The position numbers and the translations under genes were made by a program. The notes under the pieces were generated by a model. It did no database searches. It saw nothing but the letters and a program-made list of their open reading frames with translations, and was not told where the DNA came from. Of a DNA stretch of 64,000 nucleotides, positions 51,281-60,311 are shown piece by piece; positions within the stretch are counted from its first letter, which is position 1, and the number at the start of each line of letters is the position of its first letter. The stretch comes from Candidatus Poribacteria bacterium (GTDB taxonomy: Bacteria; Poribacteria; WGA-4E; WGA-3G), in the NCBI GenBank assembly GCA_022825825.1, contig JAJDWA010000032.1, positions 62,001 through 126,000 on the forward strand, in the 5' to 3' direction.

Positions 51281-53173
51281 CTACTTCACTTGTGTGCCAA
51301 GTGGCACTTCCGTTTCAGGACTTGCTAACACCACCGCATCACCGCTCGCTGCGAGAATCATGCCGTGTGATTCAACACCACGAATGGTGGCAGGTTCTAA
51401 ATTTACGACTACAATTACCTGTTTGCCTATCAAAGTATCCGGCTTATAGTGTTCTGCAATTCCTGCGACAACGTGCCGTTTTTCTGTGCCGAGGTCTACC
51501 TGCAATTGGAGCAGTCGGTCGGCATCTTCAACTGGTTCAGCGGAGATGATGTTCCCAACCCGTAAATCAAGTTTTTGGAATTCGGCAAAGGAGATAAGGT
51601 TGGTCTCTTTCTCTTGCGGCTTTTGCTTGGGTTTAGCTGCTTTGGGCTGCGGTGCTTTCTCTTTTTTCAGATCAACACGAGGGAAAATCGGTTCACCTCT
51701 GCTAACCTTTAGGTCTACAGGTAAACGTCCCCATTCAGCAACGGTATCAAATTCTGCTAAACCGATCTGTTTCTGAATCTTCTCAGCGGTATCAGGAATA
51801 AACGGTGAAATTAAGACTGAAACGAACCGCAGTGCCTCTAAGCTATTGTAGAGGATAGTTCCCATCCTTGGCTTTGTCTCTGGCTTCGCAAGGGTCCAGA
51901 CTTCTGTCTGTTGCACATAACGGTTGACGCGTCGCACAAACTCCCAGATAGTTTCCAATGCACTGTCAAATGCATAAGTTTCTATGTGCGAGTCTAATGC
52001 ATCAACTGTTTTTTGTGCCATCGCCTTAATTTCATCGTCAAATTCACCTGGTGTTGTCGGCGCGGGAATACTCTCAAAATTCTTATTGAGCAAACCGAGG
52101 ACGCGATTGAGCAGATTACCTAAATCGTTTGCAAGGTCTGCGTTGTACCTTTGATGCAAACGAGCAGGACGGTAGTCACCATCATTGCCGAAGCTAAATT
52201 CACGCAAGAGGTAATAGCGGAATGCATCTAATCCGTAAGTCTCAATGTCTGTGTCCATATCAATGGTAATACCTCGCGTTTTACTTAGTGCCTCGCCATC
52301 CTTCGTCAACCAACCGTGTGCGACAACCTGCTTGGGAAGTGGCAAGTCAACAGCCATCAGCATTGCGGGCCAGATCAGTGCATGAAAACGGGTGATGTCC
52401 TTTGCCATCATGTGGACATTGGCGGGCCAAAAGGTGTGATACCGCTCATTATCAGTTTCATAACCGAGTGCTGTCATATAGTTCATCAACGCTTCGATCC
52501 AGACATAGACGATATGCTTAGGGTCAAACGGTAGAGAGATACCCCATGAGACAGAGGAACGAGATATACTTATATCCTCCAATCCAGAATCGAGTACGCT
52601 TAAAAGTTCATTGCGTCGACTTTCGGGATAGATAAATAGTGGGTTTTCGTGGATGTGCGTGAGCAAACGGTCTTGATATTTGGAGAGTCTAAAGAAATAA
52701 TTTTCTTCCTTAATCCATTCCAAGGGTAACTTATGGATAGGGCAGATTTTTTCGTCTGTTAACTCTTTTTCGGGGATAAATCGCTCACATGGTCGGCAAT
52801 AGTAGCCTTCATAAGGACCTTTGTAAACATCTCCGCTGTTATAGAGAGCCGTAAGGAATTTCTTAGCACCGCGCTTGTGCATGTCGCTTGTGGTGCGTAG
52901 AAAGATGTCGTGCGAGATATTTAACCGTTTCCAAAGTTCGGTAAATATGGGTGCTATCTTATCGCAATATTCTTGCGGGGCAAGACCTGCGTTCTCAGCG
53001 GCTTTATGGACGTTTGCACCGTGTTCATCAACGCCAGTGAGGAAGAAAACCTCATCGCCTTTGAGGCGGTGATAGCGTGCCAAAACATCAGAAACAATGG
53101 TGGTATAGGCGTGCCCTGCGTGTGGTTCACCGTTAACGTAGTAGATGGGGGTGGTAATGTAAAATGTGTCCAT
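51281..53173 (-). CDS. metG: Methionyl-tRNA synthetase
   Basis: A 630-residue class I synthetase. HAGH at residues 18-21 (GEPHAGHAYTTIV) is the HIGH motif; LSKTRG at about 297 is the KMSKS loop. The zinc-like knuckle includes CRPCERFIPEKELTDEKICP. The C-terminus carries the EMAP/Trbp tRNA-binding domain (VGNIISAEPVEDADRLLQLQVD). Minus-strand promoter at 53228. Length typical for the dimeric bacterial form with tRNA-binding tail. Confidence 0.97.
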   Translation of the reverse strand: MDTFYITTPIYYVNGEPHAGHAYTTIVSDVLARYHRLKGDEVFFLTGVDEHGANVHKAAENAGLAPQEYCDKIAPIFTELWKRLNISHDIFLRTTSDMHKRGAKKFLTALYNSGDVYKGPYEGYYCRPCERFIPEKELTDEKICPIHKLPLEWIKEENYFFRLSKYQDRLLTHIHENPLFIYPESRRNELLSVLDSGLEDISISRSSVSWGISLPFDPKHIVYVWIEALMNYMTALGYETDNERYHTFWPANVHMMAKDITRFHALIWPAMLMAVDLPLPKQVVAHGWLTKDGEALSKTRGITIDMDTDIETYGLDAFRYYLLREFSFGNDGDYRPARLHQRYNADLANDLGNLLNRVLGLLNKNFESIPAPTTPGEFDDEIKAMAQKTVDALDSHIETYAFDSALETIWEFVRRVNRYVQQTEVWTLAKPETKPRMGTILYNSLEALRFVSVLISPFIPDTAEKIQKQIGLAEFDTVAEWGRLPVDLKVSRGEPIFPRVDLKKEKAPQPKAAKPKQKPQEKETNLISFAEFQKLDLRVGNIISAEPVEDADRLLQLQVDLGTEKRHVVAGIAEHYKPDTLIGKQVIVVVNLEPATIRGVESHGMILAASGDAVVLASPETEVPLGTQVK

Positions 53174-53227
53174 TATGTTTTTGATATTAAACCCGTTTAT
53201 TTTTTTTCAAAATTGATATTAAGACCA

Positions 53228-53257
53228 ATTTTAACTTTAACAAAATCTATCTGTCAA
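53228..53257 (-). promoter_or_regulatory. Promoter of metG
   Basis: Minus-strand TTGACA (53252-53257) and TAAAAT (53228-53233) with an 18-nt spacer; start about 50 nt upstream of the metG ATG. Confidence 0.7.
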
Positions 53258-53337
53258 GGATATCAACTCAACACCGTGCCATATCAGTAATTCACCGAGT
53301 TTAGCAGTGATTCTGTTAAATAACTGAAAACAGATTT

Positions 53338-53550
53338 CTATACCTGCTCCTCCGAAACCCAATCCGCTGTGGCTGCTGCAAACTCCTTAGAAAGCTCTTC
53401 AGAAATAGTCTGCTCAAGCAGCTGAATTAGGTCCTCTCGAAACTTTACCCAGTCATCCCCACGGCGAGTAAACCGATGTATACCTGCAATTTCAACAAAC
53501 ATTGTGTCCTGTGGTTCAGACATTGATTCTACATAGCGAGTGACTTGCAT
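53338..53550 (-). CDS. Small hypothetical protein (70 aa)
   Basis: A 70-residue protein with start supported by GAGGTG upstream. Acidic with an amphipathic helix (VKFREDLIQLLEQTISEELS). No recognised domain. It sits between metG and a repeat, with its own short promoter-like TATAAT upstream. Function unknown; reading frame plausible but unproven. Confidence 0.45.
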   Translation of the reverse strand: MQVTRYVESMSEPQDTMFVEIAGIHRFTRRGDDWVKFREDLIQLLEQTISEELSKEFAAATADWVSEEQV

Positions 53551-53602
53551 TTTTTCACCTCATTATAATTTCCGTAAACTTACTTATGGTAAACCTTAGA
53601 AT

Positions 53603-53669
53603 TAATTAGACATATTGAATCTGTGAGGTTAGGAAACCTCGCCTACCGTAGGAGGAAAGTGTCTAATTA
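53603..53669. repeat. Small palindromic element with perfect 10-bp terminal inverted repeat
   Basis: TAATTAGACA at 53603-53612 and its complement TGTCTAATTA at 53660-53669 bracket one TTAGGAAA hairpin (GTGAGGTT...AACCTCGCC, about 53622-53644). Confidence 0.75.
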
Positions 53670-53690
53670 TTTTGGGGTTTCACTATATAT

Positions 53691-54377
53691 CTATGATGCT
53701 TGCATCCATTCATGGATTTCCCAATCTGTTTCAAGTGCTTGCTTGCGTAACGCCTTACTTGGATTTACAGCGACTGGATTCCCCACGGCTTCCAACATCG
53801 CCAAATCAGATTGACTATCGCTATAGGCATAGCAGACATCAGGGGATATTCCTGCTTGCTCAGCGAATTTTTTCAGCGCAATTGCCTTCTGCTCTCCGAT
53901 AAGTGGTTCAGTTGTCAGTCCACCTGTAAACTTTCCATCCTGTTCTCTGAGTTTAGCCGCTAAAACAGAATCTACCTCAAAGAATTCAGCAATCGGTTGG
54001 ACAATAAAGTCAAGCGAACCGGTTAGGAGAACAACATGGTGCCCTTGCTCTTTGTGTTCCGCAATTTGCGAAATAGCTTCGGGAAATATCTTTTGCCGAA
54101 GGTATTTCGCAAACATATCAGTTGCTAACGCCTTTACCGCCTCCGCATCCATCCCACGATAATTCCTATAAAAGACCTGATTAAACCGCGTTCTGCTAAT
54201 TCTATCTAAAATTAGATAGTATACAATCTTTGGTAGAAAACCGATAATCCAGAAGAATTTTCGGATCGGAGACAATGACGATGTCCGCAGCCAGATGTAA
54301 CAATGTGCAATAGTCGAACTCAGCAACGTGCCATCTACATCAAAAAAGGCAATAGCTTTTTCCTGAAGCGATTCCAT
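53691..54377 (-). CDS. HAD-IB family phosphatase
   Basis: A 228-residue haloacid-dehalogenase-superfamily phosphatase of the SerB-like IB group. Motif I is FFDVDGTLLSS (D13, D15), motif III/IV appears in CYAYSDSQSDLAMLEAVGNP. A membrane-like helix (FFWIIGFLPKIVYYLIL) suggests association with membranes. It starts 8 nt after the stop of the giant acyl-transferring enzyme, so it is surely cotranscribed. In ElbD-like ether-lipid enzymes a HAD domain is often attached; here it is a separate gene. It probably dephosphorylates a lipid phosphate intermediate (inference). Confidence 0.8.
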   Translation of the reverse strand: MESLQEKAIAFFDVDGTLLSSTIAHCYIWLRTSSLSPIRKFFWIIGFLPKIVYYLILDRISRTRFNQVFYRNYRGMDAEAVKALATDMFAKYLRQKIFPEAISQIAEHKEQGHHVVLLTGSLDFIVQPIAEFFEVDSVLAAKLREQDGKFTGGLTTEPLIGEQKAIALKKFAEQAGISPDVCYAYSDSQSDLAMLEAVGNPVAVNPSKALRKQALETDWEIHEWMQAS

Positions 54378-54385
54378 TTTAAATC

Positions 54386-57300
54386 CTAACCAACCGTCTT
54401 TCCGAGTTCGGCAACACGGTTTTCAAGTTCTGTCAAGAATTTTTGATATATTTCCGAGTTCTCCGCGATTTCCTCCGGTCCTTGTGAAACTTCTAATAGA
54501 AGTGGTTCTCCAAAAACGATCTGAATCGGATGTTTTTTCGGAATGTTTTGTCCCTTTGGAAGCACTTCAAATGCTCCTTTTATGTAAGCAGGTATAATCG
54601 GCACCTGCTGCCCATAGATCAGCAGACTCAGGATCCCCGGTTTGAAAGGTTGTAGTTTTCCATCAAGTGAGCGTGTGCCTTCTGGAAAAATCAGCAACCC
54701 GTTGTTTTGTTCTGTCACTTCGTTAGCCATTCGTAAATCCTGAAGAAACTGTGTGAAATTACCATCACGTTCGATCGGCAGTGCATTAAGGCAATTGTGT
54801 GCAAACCATCCTTGGAGTCTATTACCGAACCAATAATCTCGTGCAGCGAGTGTCCATAATCGGTGTGAATCCTGTCCGAGTGCCGTAATGACCGTAAGAG
54901 TATCCAAATGGCTTGTGTGATTTGGCGTAATAATAAAAGGTTTTCCTTTTGGAATATTTTCTAAGCCGAAACATTCAAATGAGAAACGACGTCGGTAAAT
55001 GCTTCTAATACTGGCACGAAAAGCGCGCGCATACCAATGTGGTTTCCCACGTAGCTTTAAGGGTTTTGCCGTTGATTCAGATGATTCTTTAGGTTCTGTT
55101 TTTGCGAACGTCTCTGTTAATACAACAACATCGTTCACCGTCTGTAAATTAGCAAGCATGGCATCTGGAATTGTTTGTCCTAATCGTGATTCAAGGAGCA
55201 TCAGTAGGTCAAGTCGCGTGAGTGAATCAAGACCAAGGTCAATATCTAAATGGCTATTCAGGTGAATCTTGTGAGCAGGCATGCGTGCTAATTGTGCAAG
55301 CGGTGATAAAATCTCTTCCGGAATATTTTCTGTTGAAAGTGCTGCTTCTTGTCCACTCTGATCGTGGTCTAATTCTTCTACCGCTGCTGCTTGTTCGCCC
55401 GACAGATATTCCAATAATTGTTCTTTAACGCGCGGACGATCAATTGTTCCATTGTCAGTTTTTGGTAAAGCGTCTTGAAACAGATGTGTCTTATGAAATT
55501 GCTGGTAACTCGGCAGCTGTTTCGCTGTTTTCTGCAGGTGGTTCTGAATCTCCGCTTCAATCGTAGCGTTATTGTCTGTTGGAACAATCACCGCATGGAT
55601 AGCAGTATCAGAACCGTCTTCATAAGGAATGCCAAGCACACATATCTCAGAAATAGCTGGACTGTCCTGATATAACACCTCCAATTCAGCAGGATAAATG
55701 TTTTTACCAGAAGCAGGTACAATAATTTCCTTACAATGTCCCGTGATATAAAGATAACCGCCTTCATCAATATATCCAAGATCACCGGTATAAAGCCAAC
55801 CATCACGAATTGCTTTCTCTGTGGCTTGTGGGTTTTGATAGTATCCTTTCATTGTGCTGGGACCTTTGGCAATAATCTCGCCAATACCATCACTATTCGG
55901 GTTTGTAATATCAAACATCACACCTTCCACAGCCTGCCCGACAGACCCACGTTTGCTATTCAGATAAGGATTGACACTCAGCACGGGAGCCGTTTCGGTC
56001 ATGCCGTAGCCCTGATAAAGAGTCATTCCAAATTTTTGAAATTTATCATAAACTGCATTGGGAAGCGCAGCACCACCGCTGACAAGGACGCGAACGTGCC
56101 CTCCCATAACTGTTTGTGCTTTTTCAGCTAAAGTTTCTCCTGATGTGCCTTCTCGTGATGCCTGCCGCTCAATAGTACTTTGAAGCATCTGAAAGAGGCG
56201 TGGCACACCGATAAATGCTGTGGTCTTATCTTCACGCATCGTTTTGAGAAGTGTTGTTGGTCGGAGTGCATTAACATAAGTAGCAGTCGTACCGCTATAC
56301 AGTGCCATCAACAGACTACATGAAAAACTTAGAGCATGATACAGCGGGAGTACTGACAGAATCCGTTCTTCATCTGTAGGCGGCAGTGCCTTTGCAACGG
56401 CTTGCACGTTTGAAATAAAGCCGCCATGTGTTAACATAGCACCTTTCGCATCTACTGTCGTTCCCATCGTAAAAATTATAGACGCGACAGTATCCGGGGT
56501 AACCTCTACGTTGGGAAAATCTGTTGGGATTTCCTCATCTGAATTGACGATTTCGTTGAACTTGTTAATATTTTTGAGGAGAATATCGGGATCAGTTAAC
56601 TGCGTGCCTGACTTGCCTAAAACAGCATCAGACGCCAGGATCGCTTTGGCAGTAGTGAACGCTGCAATTGCGGATATTTCTTTTATTGGTGTTTGGGCAT
56701 CAAGCGGAACAACTGCACAGCCAATTTGCGATGCAGCGAGATACGCAATGCACCATTCCGGTTGGTTTTCCGATACCAAAACAACCCGATCCCCCTCCCG
56801 TAAACCGCTTTTCCACAATTGGAACGCCACCCGGCGCGAATGTGTATAGGTTTCAGCGTAGGTATACCGCTCCCATTCTCCATTGTTTACCATCTGCAGT
56901 GCAATTTTTTCGGGAATACGTTTTGCCTGAATTTCAATTAAATCCACTATTGTACGGGGTGAGATTCTGTGGATTGGATTCGGCGCGGGTGCTGGATACT
57001 CGTCTGCTTCCTCTTGTGAAGAAAACTCTTTTTCCTTTGGTGTATCTGTCGTTTGATCATCAAGTTTAAGCACATGTCGCTTAATGCCTGGTATGTGAAT
57101 TTCGTGAAAATATTGCTTCCAATGAATTTGAGAAACATCAAAACTAAAACGTCGCTGCTCAACGGGAGAAAGCGAATCAAAAAGGGCTTGCATCTTTTTC
57201 GTTTCAAATTCAAAGTTCGTGCGGGTATAAGGTGCGTAAATCCGTATGTAATGCAGAAGTGCTTTAATGCTGCTCTGTTTCACAAAAAGTTTACGCCGTT

Positions 57301-58657
57301 TTCGTTTCGCTGATCGTGTTGGTAATAGCGTCAATGCTTGGATTGCCCGACCGAGGAGACGCATCTTACCTTCAACCTTTTTTTGAAATTGTTCCAAACT
57401 TGGAAATTGCCATACTGGAACAGGAATCGGTTTTCCATTTTCGATCATTGGGTTTTCAGTAAAATACCCGGAGGTAGCGTCAACAATACCGCGAAAATAT
57501 AACGGATTCTGCGTGCCTGTTGCAACATGGTACACCTCAATTCCACCGCGTTTTGAGATCGCTTCGGCAGCGGCTAACATAGCATTTACTACGAAATCGA
57601 CAGGTATAATGTCTAAAATAATATCTGGATCGGCAGGAAAATCAGGGATACGTCCTTTTGCAAAACCGACAATCAACGGTTCAGACATCCGATACTTGCC
57701 GAGCCACCCTGGATGCGGTTCAGCAACGCTACTTTCAATAATAGAAGGACGAATAATTGCAGTAGGGAGGTTATCACGCAATTCCATGAGGACATGTTCT
57801 GCAAGGAACTTCATGTAGGTATAAGTATCATTCCATCCACGGGAACGCGCATGTTTTAGTCCAGCTTCAACAAGGCGAGTCTCAAGCCATTCTGCTTTCG
57901 CTTCCTCAGTGAGTTCCTCAAGATTTTTTCGACTCTTACGTTTATCCGTTTTTGACAGTTTTTGGGCTATTTGTTGAAAATGCGCAGCTTGTGTTGGCGT
58001 TTCAGCCTCATCGCGAATAGACTGATTCAATTTGAGTAAATAGTCAATTTCTTCTGAGAGTGTCGGTGGAATTGTGTTTCCGGTTTTTTCGCTATGTTGT
58101 TGGGCAAATTGTTCGTAAGGTGGATGGAGCTCTTCTGGCACTTGTCCAGGTTTATCACCGCAGACATAAGCTGTTGAAACATGGAGAAAAACAGCATTTG
58201 AACAACCCTTAGCGAACGTTACAACATGTTTGGCTGCGAGTGCGTTACCTTTCAGTGATGCATCAAAAGGCGGATCAAATTGAACGAGTCCAGCGATATT
58301 AATAAATACATCTACCTCATTCTGAAGGCGTTTATAGTCTGCATCACTGAATCCGAGGCGTTCATCTGTCAGTTCACCTTCTACTGCAGCGACTTTTTGC
58401 TTGACCCACGCCTCAAACTGTGTACCGTGCTGTTGGCGTAACGCGTCAAAAACATCTGAAGTTAATAGTTCTTTTTCAAAACGCTCTTGGGCAGAGGTGA
58501 CTTTACCATTCGACTCAATACGGTTTCGGATAAGAAGGTAGATTTTTTGAACGTCTGGAAGAGAGGTTAGAATTTTAGCAACCATCGGTTGCCCCAGGAA
58601 GGCAGTTCCTCCTGTGATCAGTAGGACCTTCCCGCTAAAAAAATCGGTTATTGACAT
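54386..58657 (-). CDS. Multidomain acyl reductase / AMP-ligase / ACP / acyltransferase (ElbD-like)
   Basis: A 1423-residue protein. Domain order: residues 1-460 fatty-acyl reductase-like SDR (TGGTAFLGQP 15-24; Y279-x3-K283); 565-1085 AMP-dependent acyl-activating domain (FTMGTTVDAKGAMLTH 729-744, YQGYGMTETAP 881-891, YTGDLGY 956-962); 1115-1185 acyl carrier domain with the phosphopantetheine Ser1145 (LGLDSL); 1235-1410 PlsC-type acyltransferase with H1247-x4-D1252 (NHTSHLD) and FPEGTRS. This order recalls ElbD of Myxococcus xanthus, which makes ether lipids. A HAD phosphatase follows 8 nt later. Promoter at 58783. It could instead make wax or fatty-alcohol derivatives. Confidence 0.85.
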   Translation of the reverse strand: MSITDFFSGKVLLITGGTAFLGQPMVAKILTSLPDVQKIYLLIRNRIESNGKVTSAQERFEKELLTSDVFDALRQQHGTQFEAWVKQKVAAVEGELTDERLGFSDADYKRLQNEVDVFINIAGLVQFDPPFDASLKGNALAAKHVVTFAKGCSNAVFLHVSTAYVCGDKPGQVPEELHPPYEQFAQQHSEKTGNTIPPTLSEEIDYLLKLNQSIRDEAETPTQAAHFQQIAQKLSKTDKRKSRKNLEELTEEAKAEWLETRLVEAGLKHARSRGWNDTYTYMKFLAEHVLMELRDNLPTAIIRPSIIESSVAEPHPGWLGKYRMSEPLIVGFAKGRIPDFPADPDIILDIIPVDFVVNAMLAAAEAISKRGGIEVYHVATGTQNPLYFRGIVDATSGYFTENPMIENGKPIPVPVWQFPSLEQFQKKVEGKMRLLGRAIQALTLLPTRSAKRKRRKLFVKQSSIKALLHYIRIYAPYTRTNFEFETKKMQALFDSLSPVEQRRFSFDVSQIHWKQYFHEIHIPGIKRHVLKLDDQTTDTPKEKEFSSQEEADEYPAPAPNPIHRISPRTIVDLIEIQAKRIPEKIALQMVNNGEWERYTYAETYTHSRRVAFQLWKSGLREGDRVVLVSENQPEWCIAYLAASQIGCAVVPLDAQTPIKEISAIAAFTTAKAILASDAVLGKSGTQLTDPDILLKNINKFNEIVNSDEEIPTDFPNVEVTPDTVASIIFTMGTTVDAKGAMLTHGGFISNVQAVAKALPPTDEERILSVLPLYHALSFSCSLLMALYSGTTATYVNALRPTTLLKTMREDKTTAFIGVPRLFQMLQSTIERQASREGTSGETLAEKAQTVMGGHVRVLVSGGAALPNAVYDKFQKFGMTLYQGYGMTETAPVLSVNPYLNSKRGSVGQAVEGVMFDITNPNSDGIGEIIAKGPSTMKGYYQNPQATEKAIRDGWLYTGDLGYIDEGGYLYITGHCKEIIVPASGKNIYPAELEVLYQDSPAISEICVLGIPYEDGSDTAIHAVIVPTDNNATIEAEIQNHLQKTAKQLPSYQQFHKTHLFQDALPKTDNGTIDRPRVKEQLLEYLSGEQAAAVEELDHDQSGQEAALSTENIPEEILSPLAQLARMPAHKIHLNSHLDIDLGLDSLTRLDLLMLLESRLGQTIPDAMLANLQTVNDVVVLTETFAKTEPKESSESTAKPLKLRGKPHWYARAFRASIRSIYRRRFSFECFGLENIPKGKPFIITPNHTSHLDTLTVITALGQDSHRLWTLAARDYWFGNRLQGWFAHNCLNALPIERDGNFTQFLQDLRMANEVTEQNNGLLIFPEGTRSLDGKLQPFKPGILSLLIYGQQVPIIPAYIKGAFEVLPKGQNIPKKHPIQIVFGEPLLLEVSQGPEEIAENSEIYQKFLTELENRVAELGKTVG

Positions 58658-58782
58658 AATTCCCTTTTGTTTTTTCTAATATCATGCTCGCCGATAGGAC
58701 AAGACAACGACCTGTCAGGTTTGTGTGAGTCTTGGTCAACCACATCACATGCAGATTGAGGGTATTCAATTAGATTAGATGT

Positions 58783-58811
58783 AGTGTAACATATTTGGAA
58801 TTAAAAGTCAA
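58783..58811 (-). promoter_or_regulatory. Promoter of the ElbD-like gene
   Basis: Minus-strand TTGACT (58806-58811) and TACACT (58783-58788) with 17 nt between. Confidence 0.6.
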
Positions 58812-58833
58812 GAGTACTGTAACATTGTCCAGG

Positions 58834-58904
58834 ACCATTCAATTTTTCAATAATTTCTTTCTTTTCTTAAAACCTCTTCCTGTAGGAGCGAGCTTCGCTC
58901 GCGA
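58834..58904. repeat. TGTAGGAGCGAG palindromic repeat
   Basis: CCATTCAATTTTTCAATA text followed by CTGTAGGAGCGAGC with a complementary GCTCGC arm (58879-58904); same layout as 39281-39325 and partly 36560-36671. The rest of 58658-59091 holds promoters only. Confidence 0.55.
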
Positions 58905-58964
58905 CATTTCGACTAAAACGGATAATAAACTGACAATTGAATGCCTCTGGTAAAAAAAAGAGAT

Positions 58965-58993
58965 TTGACAAATACTTCATAGGTAATTATAAT
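58965..58993 (+). promoter_or_regulatory. Consensus promoter of the cNMP-SpoIIE gene
   Basis: TTGACA (58965-58970), 17-nt spacer, TATAAT (58988-58993): perfect boxes about 100 nt upstream of the start at 59092. Confidence 0.85.
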
Positions 58994-59091
58994 AGCACGA
59001 TGTGTTGTAGGAATTCATCTGCTGAAATACATCCAGGTTAAAAATATTCAACCAATTTGCAACAGATAACAACGCAAGGATATAAGCGTTT

Positions 59092-60273
59092 ATGTTAACA
59101 GAACAGAAATTACATTTTCTAAAGAAAACAGAACTTTTTTCCGAACTCGAAAAAGCAGGTTTAAATTCAATTTGCAATATCGCACACGAAGTAACTCACC
59201 CCGCAGATCATACTATCTTTGAAGAAGGGGATGAAGGTGATTCTCTTTACCTACTTGTTGACGGGGAAATTAGCATCATAAAAGCAGAAACGGAAGTATT
59301 ATCTTTTAAAGAAAAAGGATATTGTTTTGGTGAAGTCGCACTGATTGACGATAAACCGAGGAGTGCTACAATTAAAACAGTTACCGTGACACGCTTGTTG
59401 CGAATTACGAGATATGATTTCTACCAAGCACTTGCGCGTGAACCCCTCATTGGCAGAGGAATATTTCGAGTTCTAAATAACAAAATTCGGCATGACCTTG
59501 AAATTCAGATGAGTGCAATCCGGAAAGAAATTGCACAAGAGGAATCAATGCGGCTCGCCGCTGAGGTTCAAAAATCTATTCTACCAAACGAAGAGATTGA
59601 GCATCCATGTTTAACCTCTGCAGGATATTGTCAACCAGCGAACAGTGTTGGCGGTGATTATTACGATTATCTATATCTTCCGGAGGATCGGGTTGGGATT
59701 TTTATTGGTGATGTAATGGGACACGGATTTCATTCCGCTATGGTCGCGGCAATGACAAAAAGCGGCATACAAACGCAAATCCGTTTTGATGCTTCAGTGC
59801 CTGGAGTTATGAAAGCTGTCAAACGAGTCACTGAAGAAGATATTCAAGCCTTTATTTATATGACGTGTTGTTACGTTATCGTCCATCAGGACAATCGATT
59901 TGAGTTTGTCAACGCAGGACACCCGGCAATGCTCCTTTTTCGGGCAAAAAGTGAAGAGTTCATCGAACTTGAATCGCAATTTCCACCTGTAGGCATTGCG
60001 TTGCCAGATAAAAATTCAATAACGCAATATCGTAGCACAGAAGCAAGATGGGAACCTGGCGATTTACTCGTGCTTTATTCAGATGGTATCACAGAAGCTT
60101 TAAATGAGGATATTGAGATGTATGGGCTTGAACGACTCAAAAACCTTTTATCTGAAAAGCAACACCTGTCCACAGATGAAATTAGAAAAGAAATTCTGGC
60201 TGATCTTGACGCATATCAACAAGATGAGAGTCCACATGATGACATTACGTTAGTCATTGCAAAATTTCTATAG
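59092..60273 (+). CDS. Cyclic-nucleotide-binding domain / SpoIIE-type PP2C phosphatase
   Basis: A 393-residue signalling protein. Residues about 15-135 form a cNMP-binding beta-barrel (FEEGDEGDSLYLLVDGEISII, GYCFGEVALIDDKPRSAT, the phosphate-binding cassette region with RSA in place of the usual R[ST]A). A coiled linker (EIQMSAIRKEIAQEESMRLAAEVQ) connects to a SpoIIE phosphatase domain (about 190-393): NSVGGDYYDYLYL, GDVMGHGFHSAM, VNAGHPAMLLF, and DGITEALNED. Such proteins dephosphorylate anti-sigma-factor antagonists in response to second messengers. No kinase partner is seen nearby. Own promoter. Confidence 0.9.
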   Translation: MLTEQKLHFLKKTELFSELEKAGLNSICNIAHEVTHPADHTIFEEGDEGDSLYLLVDGEISIIKAETEVLSFKEKGYCFGEVALIDDKPRSATIKTVTVTRLLRITRYDFYQALAREPLIGRGIFRVLNNKIRHDLEIQMSAIRKEIAQEESMRLAAEVQKSILPNEEIEHPCLTSAGYCQPANSVGGDYYDYLYLPEDRVGIFIGDVMGHGFHSAMVAAMTKSGIQTQIRFDASVPGVMKAVKRVTEEDIQAFIYMTCCYVIVHQDNRFEFVNAGHPAMLLFRAKSEEFIELESQFPPVGIALPDKNSITQYRSTEARWEPGDLLVLYSDGITEALNEDIEMYGLERLKNLLSEKQHLSTDEIRKEILADLDAYQQDESPHDDITLVIAKFL

Positions 60274-60311
60274 TGTGTAAGGAAATTGATCGGGTTGCAT
60301 CGCCGATCTTA

